A DNA stretch of 37,468 nucleotides from Ilumatobacteraceae bacterium (GTDB taxonomy: Bacteria; Actinomycetota; Acidimicrobiia; Acidimicrobiales; Ilumatobacteraceae). Made by a program: the position numbers and the translations under genes. The notes below the pieces were generated by a model. The model searched no databases. It had not been told where the DNA came from and worked only from the letters and a program-made list of their open reading frames with translations. Shown one piece after another: positions 1 to 8,695 of the stretch (position 1 is the first letter of the stretch; every line of letters begins with the position of its first letter). The stretch is taken from positions 173,475-210,942 of the forward strand of contig JAHENF010000097.1 of assembly GCA_024643255.1 (NCBI GenBank). Reading direction: 5' to 3'.

Positions 1-668
1 ACGGTCGGGATGTACGAGGAGTCGTACCAGTCGTGGTCGCCGACCGCGTCGTATGCACTCGCGCCGTTGACTTCGCAGTGGAACAGGTCGGGGTACTGGG
101 TGGTCGAGTGATTGCCCCAGATCGTCATCTTCGTGATGTCGTTGACCGAGGCACCGAGGCGCTGTGCGAGCTGCGCCTTGGCCCGGTTGTGGTCGAGACG
201 CGTCATGGCGGTGAACCGCTTCGGGTCGAGATCGGCAGCGTTGCGTTGGGCGATCAGTGCGTTGGTGTTCGCCGGGTTGCCGACGACCAGGATCTTGACG
301 TCCTTGCGGGCCGAACGCGACAGCGCCTCGCCCTGCGGCTTGAAGATCCCGCCGTTCGCCGAGAGCAGGTCGGCACGCTCCATGCCGGCCTTGCGCGGCA
401 TCGAGCCGACGAGGATCGCGATGTCGACGTCGCCGAACGCGGTGTCGGCGTCGTCGGTGCACACGACATCGGTGAGCAACGGGAAGGCACAGTCGTCGAG
501 CTCCATGCGGACGCCCTCGAGCGCGCCGAGCGCCGGCGTGATCTCGAGGAGTTGGAGCGACAATGGCGTGTCGGGCCCGAGCATCGAGCCCGATGCGATA
601 CGGAAGAGGATGCTGTAGCCGATCTGGCCTGCAGCACCGGTGACGGCGACGCGAACGGGAGTGGTCAT
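1..668 (-). CDS. mdh: malate dehydrogenase (N-terminal 222 residues, cut by left edge)
   Basis: NAD-dependent malate dehydrogenase, which interconverts malate and oxaloacetate in the TCA cycle in the cytoplasm. Translation from the ATG at 668 gives [19 protein letters not shown], with the Rossmann dinucleotide-binding loop TGAAGQIG at residues 10-17. It continues with the mobile active-site loop ([15 protein letters not shown]), the [10 protein letters not shown] segment, RLDHNRAK, and [12 protein letters not shown] with catalytic His at residue 187. This order is typical of the cytosolic-type MDH subgroup of about 327 residues, so roughly the last third lies outside the window. The gene is the downstream neighbour of the acyltransferase gene but seems to have its own promoter. 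No internal damage is seen. The family call is secure; the partial status is due only to the window edge. Confidence 0.96.
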   Translation of the reverse strand, partial: MTTPVRVAVTGAAGQIGYSILFRIASGSMLGPDTPLSLQLLEITPALGALEGVRMELDDCAFPLLTDVVCTDDADTAFGDVDIAILVGSMPRKAGMERADLLSANGGIFKPQGEALSRSARKDVKILVVGNPANTNALIAQRNAADLDPKRFTAMTRLDHNRAKAQLAQRLGASVNDITKMTIWGNHSTTQYPDLFHCEVNGASAYDAVGDHDWYDSSYIPT

Positions 669-674
669 GCTCCG

Positions 675-704
675 AGCGTACGCCTGCGGCGCAGACCGTC
701 CCAA
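675..704 (-). promoter_or_regulatory. predicted leaderless promoter of mdh
   Basis: Read on the minus strand, TACGCT (680-675) lies exactly six bases before the ATG at 668. A TTGGGA box (704-699) lies 18 bases further upstream. This spacing puts transcription initiation at or next to the start codon, and no Shine-Dalgarno sequence is visible. The same geometry recurs at other genes in this window. Seen in sequence; promoter function is inferred. Confidence 0.55.
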
Positions 705-744
705 GCGAGCGCGACCTCCCCCCACAACTTCTCGCACGCCTCGC

Positions 745-791
745 AAATTCGGAGGGATCCTTGCGCTGAGCGCAAGGATCGGTCCGAATTT
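745..791. repeat. long inverted repeat between acyltransferase stop and mdh
   Basis: Arms of 23 bases (745-767 and 769-791) match except for two adjacent positions and are separated by one base. The centre is TTGCGCTGAGCGCAAGG and the ends are AAATTCGGA / TCCGAATTT. It lies 3' of the minus-strand acyltransferase gene (stop at 837), so it could act as a factor-independent terminator, though there is no clear U tract. A related element with the same core is at 27890-27939. Confidence 0.7.
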
Positions 792-836
792 CGGGTTTGG
801 GGAAGCGCGCGAGGTCGGGTTGGATCGCTTGGAGGC

Positions 837-2954
837 TCAGATCTGGCCGAGGACCTTGCCGATCATGTCCGCGTAGTAGTTCTGGCCCGATTGGGTGAGG
901 TGGATGTTGTCGTCGTAGAAGCAACGACCCTGGCAACCCGCCGAGATCGCTTCCCAGTCGACGACGGTGACGTTCGGGTGCGTGGACGGCACCGCTTTCA
1001 GCCGGGCGTTGTTGTCGGCGATCCAGCCACGGTCGGCCTTGCCGGTGAGCAGCAGGACGACGGGAACGTTCGCGACCGTCGCCAACATCGCATCGAGCGT
1101 CTCCTGGCTGAACGGCCCGTTCGTGCCGAGATGCACCACGACGACCGACCCGAACGTGCCGTTGTCGCGCAATGTGGCCATCGTCGGCACGAAGTCCTTC
1201 ATCTGGCGGCTGACCATCGCGTCGACCTGGAAACCCCGCGCCTGCAACTCCTCCGCGGCGCCGAGCATGACCGAGTCGCCGAGCGCGACGAGCGGGAAGC
1301 CGGTTGCGGTCGGGGGAACGGCCAACGGTGTCAGCCCGTCGAGCGACGACACCACCCCGAGCTGGGTCAACGGAGCCGCCGTCGTGGGAGGCACCGTCGT
1401 CGGCGGCACGGTCGTGGGCGGGATCGTCGTGCGCGCCGGCCCGGTCGATGACGGTACCGAACCGCCGGCGGATGCCGGATCGAGCGTGGTGGGCGGCGCC
1501 ACCGTGGTCGTGGTCGATGTCGTCGTCGTGGTCGTGGTCGTGGACGCCACCGGGATCTGATCGACGTCGAGGAGGTTGGTGGTGAAGTCGCCGCCGGCGT
1601 CGAGCGCCTGAGCGATCTCGTTCTTCTCCAGCGGCGCCCGGAACAACACGACGCCGAGACCGAGTGCGAACACCACGATGCCGGCGATCGCCGCGTTGAG
1701 CACGAGCTTGGGGCGACGGGCCGTTCCCAACCGGGCTCGTCGCCGCCAGGCTCGCAACCGGCCGGTCCGGATCGGTGTCTCGATCAACCGATACGACGCC
1801 TCCGCGATGATCACCGTGATGACGGTCGCCATCACGAACTCGCGCACCGTGAGTTTGTTGCCGGCGATCCCCCGGATCATCTGATACACGGGCCAGTGGT
1901 AGAGGTAGAGGCCGTACGACCGCAATCCGATCCAGACGAGCACGCCGCTGCCCAAGCGACGGTTGGCCGACGATCCGCGATGCGTGATCGCGGCGATCAC
2001 GACCAGCGTTGCGATGCTGGTGAGGAAGAGCCCGCCGCGGAACAGGAACGGGTCGGCCCCGGCGGGCGTCGACAGGTAGGTGTGCCAACACATCCAGCCG
2101 AGGAAGGCGATCGCCAGCACGGCGAGCACGTCGAACAGCCGACCCTTCGATCGCATCGGTCCGCGAACGATCGCGAGCGGCCGCCACACCATCGCGAAGG
2201 CCGAACCCAGCATGATGCCGGGCAGCCGTGAGATCGTTCCGAGGTAGAGCGTGTCGATCCGCCCGATCGGACGGTTGCCGATCCACCAGTAGGCGTCCGG
2301 CGTGACCGCAGGGTCACCGGTCGGACCCGGGTAGAACAGGAGCGCGACGACCACCGTGATCGCCACGGCGGCGATGAACAGCCAGCGGCTCACATCGGCA
2401 ACGCGCCGTGTGCCGGCACGCCCGAGCAGCACCAGCATGACGACCGGCCAGAAGAGGTAGAACTGCTCCTCCACTGCGAGGCTCCAGAGGTGGCGCAATG
2501 GTGCGAAGTCGCCCGCTGCCGTGTATCCCTGTCCGACCCAGATCTGGTAGTAGTTCGACACGTAGAGCAGCCCGGCGATCACATCGCCGCGCAGTTGGCC
2601 GAGGGCGTTGGTCTTGAACACCGCGGTCCACACGACCACGATCGTCATCATCGTGAACAGCGCCGGGAGGAGACGCCGGGCACGGCGGGTCCAGAACTTG
2701 CGCAACGAGATCCGGTACGTGCGTTCGCGTTCCGAGATCAGCAGCAGGGTGATCAGGTAGCCGGAGATGACGAAGAACACCTCGACGCCGAGAAAGCCGC
2801 CGGGAAGCCAGCTGCTGTTCGCGTGGTAGACCATCACCGCGATCACGGCGAGCGCGCGCATGCCGTCGAGGCCCGGCAGGTACGGGACGCGGCTGATGAA
2901 TGCACTGTCGTCAGCAGTGCGGGGGGCGCCCTGTGGCGGGGCGAGCGTCGACAT
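837..2954 (-). CDS. acyltransferase-3 / SGNH membrane O-acyltransferase (copy 1)
   Basis: An OafA/YrhL-type integral membrane acyltransferase fused to a C-terminal extracytoplasmic SGNH hydrolase-like domain (705 aa). The N-terminal ten-helix domain opens with PGLDGMRALAVIAVMVYH (predicted catalytic His44) and contains RHLWSLAVEEQFY and YLYHWPVY, hallmarks of acyltransferase family 3. A Thr/Pro-rich linker separates it from the SGNH domain: GDSVMLG (Ser561), GTNG (Asn612) and DNIH (Asp682, His685), plus a Cys pair just before the last block. Such proteins transfer acetyl groups from the cytoplasm to surface polysaccharide or peptidoglycan; the substrate cannot be told here. An in-frame GTG at 2975 would add seven residues; the ATG at 2954 was preferred. 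A paralogue lies directly upstream. Confidence 0.9.
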   Translation of the reverse strand: MSTLAPPQGAPRTADDSAFISRVPYLPGLDGMRALAVIAVMVYHANSSWLPGGFLGVEVFFVISGYLITLLLISERERTYRISLRKFWTRRARRLLPALFTMMTIVVVWTAVFKTNALGQLRGDVIAGLLYVSNYYQIWVGQGYTAAGDFAPLRHLWSLAVEEQFYLFWPVVMLVLLGRAGTRRVADVSRWLFIAAVAITVVVALLFYPGPTGDPAVTPDAYWWIGNRPIGRIDTLYLGTISRLPGIMLGSAFAMVWRPLAIVRGPMRSKGRLFDVLAVLAIAFLGWMCWHTYLSTPAGADPFLFRGGLFLTSIATLVVIAAITHRGSSANRRLGSGVLVWIGLRSYGLYLYHWPVYQMIRGIAGNKLTVREFVMATVITVIIAEASYRLIETPIRTGRLRAWRRRARLGTARRPKLVLNAAIAGIVVFALGLGVVLFRAPLEKNEIAQALDAGGDFTTNLLDVDQIPVASTTTTTTTTSTTTTVAPPTTLDPASAGGSVPSSTGPARTTIPPTTVPPTTVPPTTAAPLTQLGVVSSLDGLTPLAVPPTATGFPLVALGDSVMLGAAEELQARGFQVDAMVSRQMKDFVPTMATLRDNGTFGSVVVVHLGTNGPFSQETLDAMLATVANVPVVLLLTGKADRGWIADNNARLKAVPSTHPNVTVVDWEAISAGCQGRCFYDDNIHLTQSGQNYYADMIGKVLGQI

Positions 2955-3028
2955 GGAGCATTCAGTATCGCCCACCGATGACGCTCAGCGACGTCATGTC
3001 GCCGGAAGCATCCGCCCGATCCGGGCGG

Positions 3029-5101
3029 TCACCCAAGGGTCTGCAGGGCCCCGGCGATCATGTCGGCGTAGTACTGCTGACCATCGGGCTTCAGGTGGAT
3101 ACCGTCGTTGTAGAAACAATCGCCGGGGCACGAATCGTTGAGACCCGCCCAATCGAGCAGGAACACGTTCGGATATGTGTTCACGGTGTCGTAGATGAGG
3201 GCATTGTTTCCTGCGGTCCACGAGCGATCGACATCGAGCGTCAGCAGCAGGACCTTCGGCACGTCGGCGAATGCCTCCATCATGCGGGTCATGTCGTCGT
3301 TGCCGATGGTGCCGTTGGTGCCGAGGTGGACCACGACGACATCGCCGAGCCTCCCCTGCTCCTTCAACGCCACCGCGGTGTCCGCACCGTTGTCGAACTG
3401 TCGGCTCTCGACGGCGTCGACGACGAAGCCGTCGGCGGTCAAGGGCCCCGCCGCGCCCTTCATCACCGAGTCGCCGAGCGCGAGCTCCGCGATCGGCCCG
3501 GGAGGCGGGGTCGTCGGAGTGGTCGTCTCGACGGGCGGTACGACCACCGATCCCGTCGCATCCGTCGCGGTACCGGTGGGGGTGCTGTCGGCCGGCGGTA
3601 TGACGGTCGCGTCGTCGACACCGTCACAGTTCGCATCGTTCACCACATCGCAGGTCGACGATTCCGCCGCGTCCAGCGACTGGCGGACTTCGCTCTCCAC
3701 CACATCGGCGGTCGCGAGGCTGACTGCGGCGAACACGGCAAACGTCGTGAACACGACGATCGCAGCGAGGAGCGCATTGCGCGCCCCAGGCGACGGAGAT
3801 CGGCTGAGACGACCCCACGACTCGCGCACGGTACCGGTACGGATCGGGGTCTCGATGAATCGGTAGGAGACCTCAGTGATGATCCCGGTGGCGATCATCG
3901 CGAACACGAACTCGTGGAACTTCAGATGCACCCCGGCGATGTTGCGGATGATCTGATAGATCGGCCAGTGGTAGAGGTACAAGCCGTAGGAGCGTGTGCC
4001 GATCCACAGCAGGACGGGAACGCTGAGCACCTTCGAGGTGGCCGCCCGTTCGTGGGTGACCGCCGCGACCATCATCAAGGTGCCGATCGCACAGATGACG
4101 AACCCACCACGGAACAACACCGGGTTGCCACCCTCTGGACCGATCAGCCACATCCACCACACCATCGCCGCCAAGATCGCGAAGCCGAGCACGGCGACGA
4201 GGTCGAGCAGGTGCCCCTTCGTGCGAAGCGGTCCGCGCATGACGGCGACCGGCCGCCAGATCATCGCGAACGCTGCGCCGAGAAGTAGACCGGACGCGCG
4301 GCTGAACGTTCCGAGATACGACCAGTCGAACTTCGAGATCTCGCGGCCGAACATCGACCAGTACGCGTCGGGTGTCACCTCGGCGGTGCCGATCGGCCCA
4401 GCGGTATAGATCACGGCGACGACGACGGTGATGAACATCGCGACCCCGACCAGCCATCGGCTCAGCCCGGCGATTCGGCGCGTGCCGCCCTTGAGGAGCG
4501 CGAACATCACGATCGGCCAGACGACGTAGAACTGTTCCTCGACCGCGAGACTCCACAGATGGCGCAGTGGAGCGAACTCGTTCGCCGCCGTGTACCCGGC
4601 ACCGGTCCAGATCTGGTACCAGTTCGACACGTAGAGCAGCGCCGCAATGACGTCGCCGCGGAGTTTGCCGAGCGCGGCACGATCGAACAACGAGGTCCAG
4701 ATCGTGATCGCGATCAGCAGGGTGAAGAGTGCCGGCAGCAGGCGGCGCGCCCGGCGGAACCAGAAGTGCTTCATGTCGACGGTCGACGTGCGTTCCTTCT
4801 CGGAGATCAGGAGCAACGTGATCAGGTAGCCGGAGATCACGAAGAACACCTCGACGCCGAGGTACCCGCCCGGAAGCCAGTCGGAATTCGCGTGGTACAC
4901 CATCACGGCCATCACCGCGAGCGCCCGCATGCCGTCGAGTCCGGGGAGGTACGGGACACGGCTGATCTCGGGTGCGGGCCGTGAGCGGCCGCTGCGAGTG
5001 GACGTCGGGACGTCCGGGCCCTTGCCCCAGGGAATGCCGATGCGCTGGTTCGGACGGGTGTCGCTACGCGTCGGAGCCTCGGCGTCGGTTCTGGCGGACA
5101 T
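3029..5101 (-). CDS. acyltransferase-3 / SGNH membrane O-acyltransferase (copy 2)
   Basis: Paralogue of the neighbouring acyltransferase with the same architecture (690 aa). A hydrophilic N-terminus of about 48 residues precedes PGLDGMRALAVMAVMVYH (predicted catalytic His70), the multi-helix domain with RHLWSLAVEEQFY and YLYHWPIY, a Thr/Pro linker and a C-terminal SGNH domain (GDSVMKG with Ser545, GTNG, DGIH with Asp666/His669). The ATG at 5101 lies 16 bases after the metF stop at 5118. A longer reading from 5209 would overlap metF by about 90 bases and was rejected. The gene is probably cotranscribed with metF. The two copies are similar through both catalytic domains but differ in linker and N-terminus, which suggests an old tandem duplication with divergence of acceptor. 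Role in envelope glycan acylation is inferred from the family. Confidence 0.9.
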   Translation of the reverse strand: MSARTDAEAPTRSDTRPNQRIGIPWGKGPDVPTSTRSGRSRPAPEISRVPYLPGLDGMRALAVMAVMVYHANSDWLPGGYLGVEVFFVISGYLITLLLISEKERTSTVDMKHFWFRRARRLLPALFTLLIAITIWTSLFDRAALGKLRGDVIAALLYVSNWYQIWTGAGYTAANEFAPLRHLWSLAVEEQFYVVWPIVMFALLKGGTRRIAGLSRWLVGVAMFITVVVAVIYTAGPIGTAEVTPDAYWSMFGREISKFDWSYLGTFSRASGLLLGAAFAMIWRPVAVMRGPLRTKGHLLDLVAVLGFAILAAMVWWMWLIGPEGGNPVLFRGGFVICAIGTLMMVAAVTHERAATSKVLSVPVLLWIGTRSYGLYLYHWPIYQIIRNIAGVHLKFHEFVFAMIATGIITEVSYRFIETPIRTGTVRESWGRLSRSPSPGARNALLAAIVVFTTFAVFAAVSLATADVVESEVRQSLDAAESSTCDVVNDANCDGVDDATVIPPADSTPTGTATDATGSVVVPPVETTTPTTPPPGPIAELALGDSVMKGAAGPLTADGFVVDAVESRQFDNGADTAVALKEQGRLGDVVVVHLGTNGTIGNDDMTRMMEAFADVPKVLLLTLDVDRSWTAGNNALIYDTVNTYPNVFLLDWAGLNDSCPGDCFYNDGIHLKPDGQQYYADMIAGALQTLG

Positions 5102-5117
5102 CGGGTTCACCGTGGGG

Positions 5118-5975
5118 TCAGTTCCCACCGAGATCGAGGTTGGCGCAGATGGCGACGACCGAGTCGGGTCGATTGAGGGCGTAGAGGTGGAGGCCGGGGG
5201 TACCGGCATCGATCAGATCGGCGCAGAGTTGGGTCGCCACGTCGATGCCGATGCGTTGGACCTCCGCGGGATCGTCGGTGGCATCGAGGCGATCGGCGAG
5301 CCAGCCCGGGAGCGCTGCGCCACTCATGTCGGCCATCCGTTTCAATTGGGCCTTGTTGCTGATCGGCATGATGCCGGGGACCACCGGCTTGTCGACGCCC
5401 AGACCGGACAGCTCGTCGACGAGACGACGCCAGTGTTCGGCCTCGAAGAAGAACTGGGTGAGCGCGAAGTCGGCGATCGAGAGCTTGTCGGCCAGGTGTC
5501 GCCGGTCGGTGGCGCGGTCGGGCGATCGGGGATGGACTTCGGGATGAGCGGCCACGCCGGCAGCGAAGCTGCCTGCAGCCACGACGTCTTCCAGGAGCTC
5601 GATCGCATATCGGTAGTCGCCGGCCTCGTCGCGGCCGTCGGCCGGGGGGTCGCCGCCCAATGCCAGGATGTTCTCGATGCCGAGTTGCTGATACGTGTCG
5701 AGCAACACGGCGACGTCGGCCCGCGAGTGTCCGCGACAGGTGAGGTGCGGCATCGGCACCCACGGCGTCTCGACACGCATCCACTCGACGACATCTCCTG
5801 TCCGGTGCCGATCGGAACCGCCCGCGCCGTACGTGATCGACACGAAGTCGGGATGGAGCGCCTCGAGTTCGGCGACGGTGCGTCCGAGGGTCATGTGACC
5901 ACCCGACGTCTTCGGAGGGAAGAACTCGAACGACAACGTGCGTCCGCCCTCCAACAGCGTCGGGATTCGGACCAT
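5118..5975 (-). CDS. metF: methylenetetrahydrofolate reductase
   Basis: Reduces 5,10-methylene-THF to 5-methyl-THF, supplying methyl groups for methionine synthesis (285 aa, normal length for bacterial MetF). Diagnostic segments are LSFEFFPPKT at the N-terminus (the folate-site Glu lies in the EFFPPK motif), DFVSITYGAGGS, PHLTCRGHS, the NILALGGDPP loop near the FAD site, and FALTQFFFEAEHW. The flavin-binding TIM barrel is complete. The start is supported by TAGTTT exactly six bases upstream. It is the first gene of a likely unit with the acyltransferase downstream, and is divergent from the DUF805 gene. Confidence 0.95.
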   Translation of the reverse strand: MVRIPTLLEGGRTLSFEFFPPKTSGGHMTLGRTVAELEALHPDFVSITYGAGGSDRHRTGDVVEWMRVETPWVPMPHLTCRGHSRADVAVLLDTYQQLGIENILALGGDPPADGRDEAGDYRYAIELLEDVVAAGSFAAGVAAHPEVHPRSPDRATDRRHLADKLSIADFALTQFFFEAEHWRRLVDELSGLGVDKPVVPGIMPISNKAQLKRMADMSGAALPGWLADRLDATDDPAEVQRIGIDVATQLCADLIDAGTPGLHLYALNRPDSVVAICANLDLGGN

Positions 5976-5981
5976 CGCAAC

Positions 5982-5987
5982 AAACTA
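5982..5987 (-). promoter_or_regulatory. -10 box of a leaderless metF promoter
   Basis: TAGTTT read on the minus strand, followed by a six-base spacer and the ATG at 5975. No ribosome-binding site is visible. A convincing -35 was not found at the usual distance. Confidence 0.5.
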
Positions 5988-6098
5988 TCGACTGCGTCGC
6001 CACACCAGCTGACACCCGAGGGTCAACCAATTCGCCTGCGGTCCGGTGCTACGTTCCGCGACGACCCGACCGGGTCACGGAACGAGAGGACATTCAAC

Positions 6099-6482
6099 AT
6101 GATCGACATCTGGAAGACCGTCGTGATGCAGCGCTTCGCGAAGTTCGATGGACGGGCCGGCCGCAGTGAGTTCTGGTGGTACTACTTGGCGAACATCGTC
6201 ATCAACCTCGTACTGACGATCCTCATGGTCATCGGATTCAACCTCGCCGGCGCTCTCGGCGTTCTGGTGCTCCTCGTGCTGATCGCGTTCTGGGTCGTCA
6301 TCATCGTCCCCACCGTCGCCCTCGCGATCCGCCGTCTCCACGACACCGACAAGTCCGGTTGGTGGCTGTTGATCGGCTTCGTCCCAATCGTCGGCACGAT
6401 CGTGTTGCTCGTCTTCTACATCATGGAAGGCACGAGCGGTCCGAACAACTTCGGAGCTGCCGCCGAACCCGCCTCCGCCTGA
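6099..6482 (+). CDS. DUF805 family membrane protein
   Basis: Small integral membrane protein (127 aa) of the DUF805 (YhaH-like) family, whose function is unknown. The N-terminus carries the family signature FDGRAGRSEFWWYYL. Hydrophobic helices follow at about residues 28-50 and 53-73, then the RRLHDTDKSGWWLLIGFVPIVG motif that characterises DUF805, and a third hydrophobic segment with the C-terminal G.NNFG motif. The ATG at 6099 has a purine-rich ribosome site (GAGAGGA) eight bases upstream, and a TACGTT box at 6050 could be its -10. Neighbouring genes give no functional clue. Family assignment is strong; function unknown. Confidence 0.9.
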   Translation: MIDIWKTVVMQRFAKFDGRAGRSEFWWYYLANIVINLVLTILMVIGFNLAGALGVLVLLVLIAFWVVIIVPTVALAIRRLHDTDKSGWWLLIGFVPIVGTIVLLVFYIMEGTSGPNNFGAAAEPASA

Positions 6483-6486
6483 CCGG

Positions 6487-6519
6487 CTGCGCGATTGGGG
6501 TCTGACCCCAATCGCGCAG
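6487..6519. terminator. perfect hairpin, GGGGTC-T-GACCCC type, between convergent genes
   Basis: A perfect 15-bp inverted repeat (6487-6501 and 6505-6519) with a three-base loop. It lies five bases after the DUF805 stop and 19 bases before the purH stop, so it is placed to end transcription from both strands. The central 13 bases, GGGGTCTGACCCC, recur in the hairpin at 37306-37330 with different outer arms. Confidence 0.75.
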
Positions 6520-6537
6520 TGAGGCCCGACGAGAAGA

Positions 6538-8055
6538 TCAGTGGCGGAAGTGGCGCTGGCCGGTGAAGACCATGGCGATGCCGTGCTCGTCGGCCGCCGC
6601 GATGACCTCGTCGTCACGGACCGAACCTCCGGGTTGGATCACCGATGCGATGCCCGCAGCGGCGGCCGCGTCGAGGCCGTCACGGAACGGGAAGAATGCA
6701 TCGCTCGCGCAGGCCCCACCGGTCGCTCGACCGGCCGAGCGCTCGGCCGCGATGCGGGCCGAATCGAGACGGTTCTGCTGGCCGGCTCCGATGCCGTGGG
6801 CCTGGAGGTCCTTGGCGTAGACGATCGCGTTGCTGCTGACCGCAGCACACACCTGCCAGGCGAACTCGAGATCGGCCCACTGCTCGTCGGTCGGCTGTGT
6901 GGTGGTGACCACTCGCCAGTCGGCGCTGCGGCCGGCCACCGGATCGGGTTGCTGCACCAGCAGCCCGCCGTCGACAGGGCGCATGTCGAACGGCAGCGGC
7001 GACGCTTCATTGGCCGACATCACACGGAGGTTCTTCTTGGCGGCGAAGATCTCGAGCGCCTCCGGCTCGAAGTCGGGAGCGATCACGACCTCGGTGAACA
7101 CCTCGCCGAGCGCCGTCGCCATCTCGGCGGTCACGGTGCGGTTCGCGGCGACGATGCCGCCGAACGCGCTCACCGGGTCGCAGGCGTTCGCACGGATGTA
7201 GGCCTCGGTGATGTCGTCGGCCACGGCGACCCCGCACGGATTCGCGTGCTTGACCACGACGCACGCCGGACCGTCGAAGCGATGCACGAGCCGCCACGCA
7301 GCCTCGGTGTCGAACACGTTGAGGTAGCTGAGTTCCTTGCCGCCGTGCTGCGTCATCGAGTCCCACCAGCTGGTGGCACCCGCCTGGCGGTAACGGGCGC
7401 CCTGCTGATGCGGGTTCTCGCCGTATCTCAGCGGCTGCGCGAGTTCCAGCGCGAGGTGGATCGACGGCGGCAGCCCCGGCACCTCGTCGGTCGCGTCGGC
7501 CGGTGTGGTCTCGTCGAACCACGTCACGATCGCCGCGTCGTATGCCGCCGTGTGGGCGAACGCGGTCCGGGCCAGGCGCCGACGGGTCGTGTCGCTGAGC
7601 GCACCCGCAGCACGCACCTCGTCGAGCACCAGTCCGTAGTCGGCCGGATCGACGACGACACCGACATGGGCGTGGTTCTTTGCGGCGGCGCGCACCATCG
7701 CCGGGCCGCCGATGTCGATCAGCGCGATGCTCGGTTCCGAGGAGAACGGGTAGAGGTTGACCACGACGAGGTCGATCGGCTCGATGCCGTGGTGTTCCAT
7801 GTCGGCGACGTGCTCGGCGTCGGTCGGGTCGGCGAGGATCCCACCGTGGATCTTCGGATGGAGTGTGACCACCCGGTGACCGAGGATCGCCGGAAGGCCG
7901 GTGAGCTCGGCGACATCGGTGACGGGGACGTCCGCGTCGGCGATCGCACGGGCGGTGCCACCGCTCGACACCAGGTTCCAACCCAGTTCGTGGAGCGACC
8001 GAGCGAACTCGACGATGCCGGACTTGTCGTAGACGGAGAGCAGCGCAGTGGGCAC
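6538..8055 (-). CDS. purH: bifunctional AICAR transformylase / IMP cyclohydrolase
   Basis: Catalyses the last two steps of de novo purine synthesis: formylation of AICAR with 10-formyl-THF, then ring closure to IMP (505 aa, normal length). The N-terminal MGS-like cyclohydrolase domain has [33 protein letters not shown] and the VVVNLYPF loop. The transformylase domain has [18 protein letters not shown] (catalytic Lys269-His270), DPVSAFGGI, the DAFFPFRDG segment and the C-terminal FTGQRHFRH. The start codon is GTG at 8055, with TACGGT exactly six bases upstream. It is monocistronic and convergent with the DUF805 gene. It shares the folate one-carbon pool with nearby metF. Confidence 0.97.
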   Translation of the reverse strand: MPTALLSVYDKSGIVEFARSLHELGWNLVSSGGTARAIADADVPVTDVAELTGLPAILGHRVVTLHPKIHGGILADPTDAEHVADMEHHGIEPIDLVVVNLYPFSSEPSIALIDIGGPAMVRAAAKNHAHVGVVVDPADYGLVLDEVRAAGALSDTTRRRLARTAFAHTAAYDAAIVTWFDETTPADATDEVPGLPPSIHLALELAQPLRYGENPHQQGARYRQAGATSWWDSMTQHGGKELSYLNVFDTEAAWRLVHRFDGPACVVVKHANPCGVAVADDITEAYIRANACDPVSAFGGIVAANRTVTAEMATALGEVFTEVVIAPDFEPEALEIFAAKKNLRVMSANEASPLPFDMRPVDGGLLVQQPDPVAGRSADWRVVTTTQPTDEQWADLEFAWQVCAAVSSNAIVYAKDLQAHGIGAGQQNRLDSARIAAERSAGRATGGACASDAFFPFRDGLDAAAAAGIASVIQPGGSVRDDEVIAAADEHGIAMVFTGQRHFRH

Positions 8056-8061
8056 GTCTCG

Positions 8062-8067
8062 ACCGTA
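8062..8067 (-). promoter_or_regulatory. -10 box of a leaderless purH promoter
   Basis: TACGGT on the minus strand, a six-base spacer and then the GTG start at 8055. This supports the GTG and implies a leaderless transcript. Confidence 0.5.
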
Positions 8068-8197
8068 GTCAACCGATCCGCGTTCGACGGCATGGCGACA
8101 AACGGTCGACGATCATCCGGCGATCATCCAGCGAGGAGCGCGCCGACGGGTACGGTCGTGGAGCGGGCAGACAGAACTCGACTTCGGAGGACTGCGC

Positions 8198-8689
8198 ATG
8201 GACTTCAGCAAACTCGAGACCCCCGACTGGATCATGGTCGGCGGCGGCGCCGCCATGCTCGTGTTCGGTCTGGTCCTCGACTGGACGAGCGTCGACACCA
8301 GCCGCGGGACCGTCACGCTCGACGGACCGTTCGACTATCTCCTGACCGGCGGCGTCGCTTGGTTGCTCGTCGTCGCCGTCGGTGTGCTGACGTTGGCGCT
8401 CACGACCGACAGCCTCCCGCCGGCACGACCTTGGCCGCTGATCTTCCTCGGCGCGACCGGCGTGGCCGTGATCCTGATGTTGGTTCAACTCCTGCTCGGC
8501 GGCCGCGAGTCGACCGACCGTGGGAGCGGGATGATCGGCGCGTTCGTGTGGGCGGCGATCGCGTGCGCCGGGGCATACCTGAACTTCACGTCCAAGGGTG
8601 GCGACCTCAAGGACCTCACCGACCTCGACAAGCTCAAGGCCATGTTGTCGGGCGACGACGACGAGATCCCACCGACGCCACCCACCTGA
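8198..8689 (+). CDS. small four-helix membrane protein, function unknown
   Basis: 163-residue protein with four predicted transmembrane helices (about residues 13-29, 48-69, 78-99 and 109-127). The N-terminus is short and amphipathic (MDFSKLETPDW) and the charged cytosolic tail (KGGDLKDLTDLDKLKAML...DDDE) ends in a Pro/Thr run. No catalytic motif was recognised. The start at 8198 is supported by GGAGG seven bases upstream (8186-8190). The gene ends seven bases before the sucD stop on the opposite strand, so the two are convergent. It resembles uncharacterised actinobacterial membrane proteins in layout only. Confidence 0.8.
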   Translation: MDFSKLETPDWIMVGGGAAMLVFGLVLDWTSVDTSRGTVTLDGPFDYLLTGGVAWLLVVAVGVLTLALTTDSLPPARPWPLIFLGATGVAVILMLVQLLLGGRESTDRGSGMIGAFVWAAIACAGAYLNFTSKGGDLKDLTDLDKLKAMLSGDDDEIPPTPPT

Positions 8690-8695
8690 CCATTC

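Noticed and set aside
1380..1560. DNA repeat in the first acyltransferase gene
   Set aside because: It is the coding sequence of a Thr/Pro-rich linker, so the repetition follows from protein composition.
5102..5209. Longer N-terminus for the second acyltransferase
   Set aside because: It would overlap the end of metF by about 90 bases with no homologous sequence; the ATG at 5101 sits 16 bases after the metF stop.
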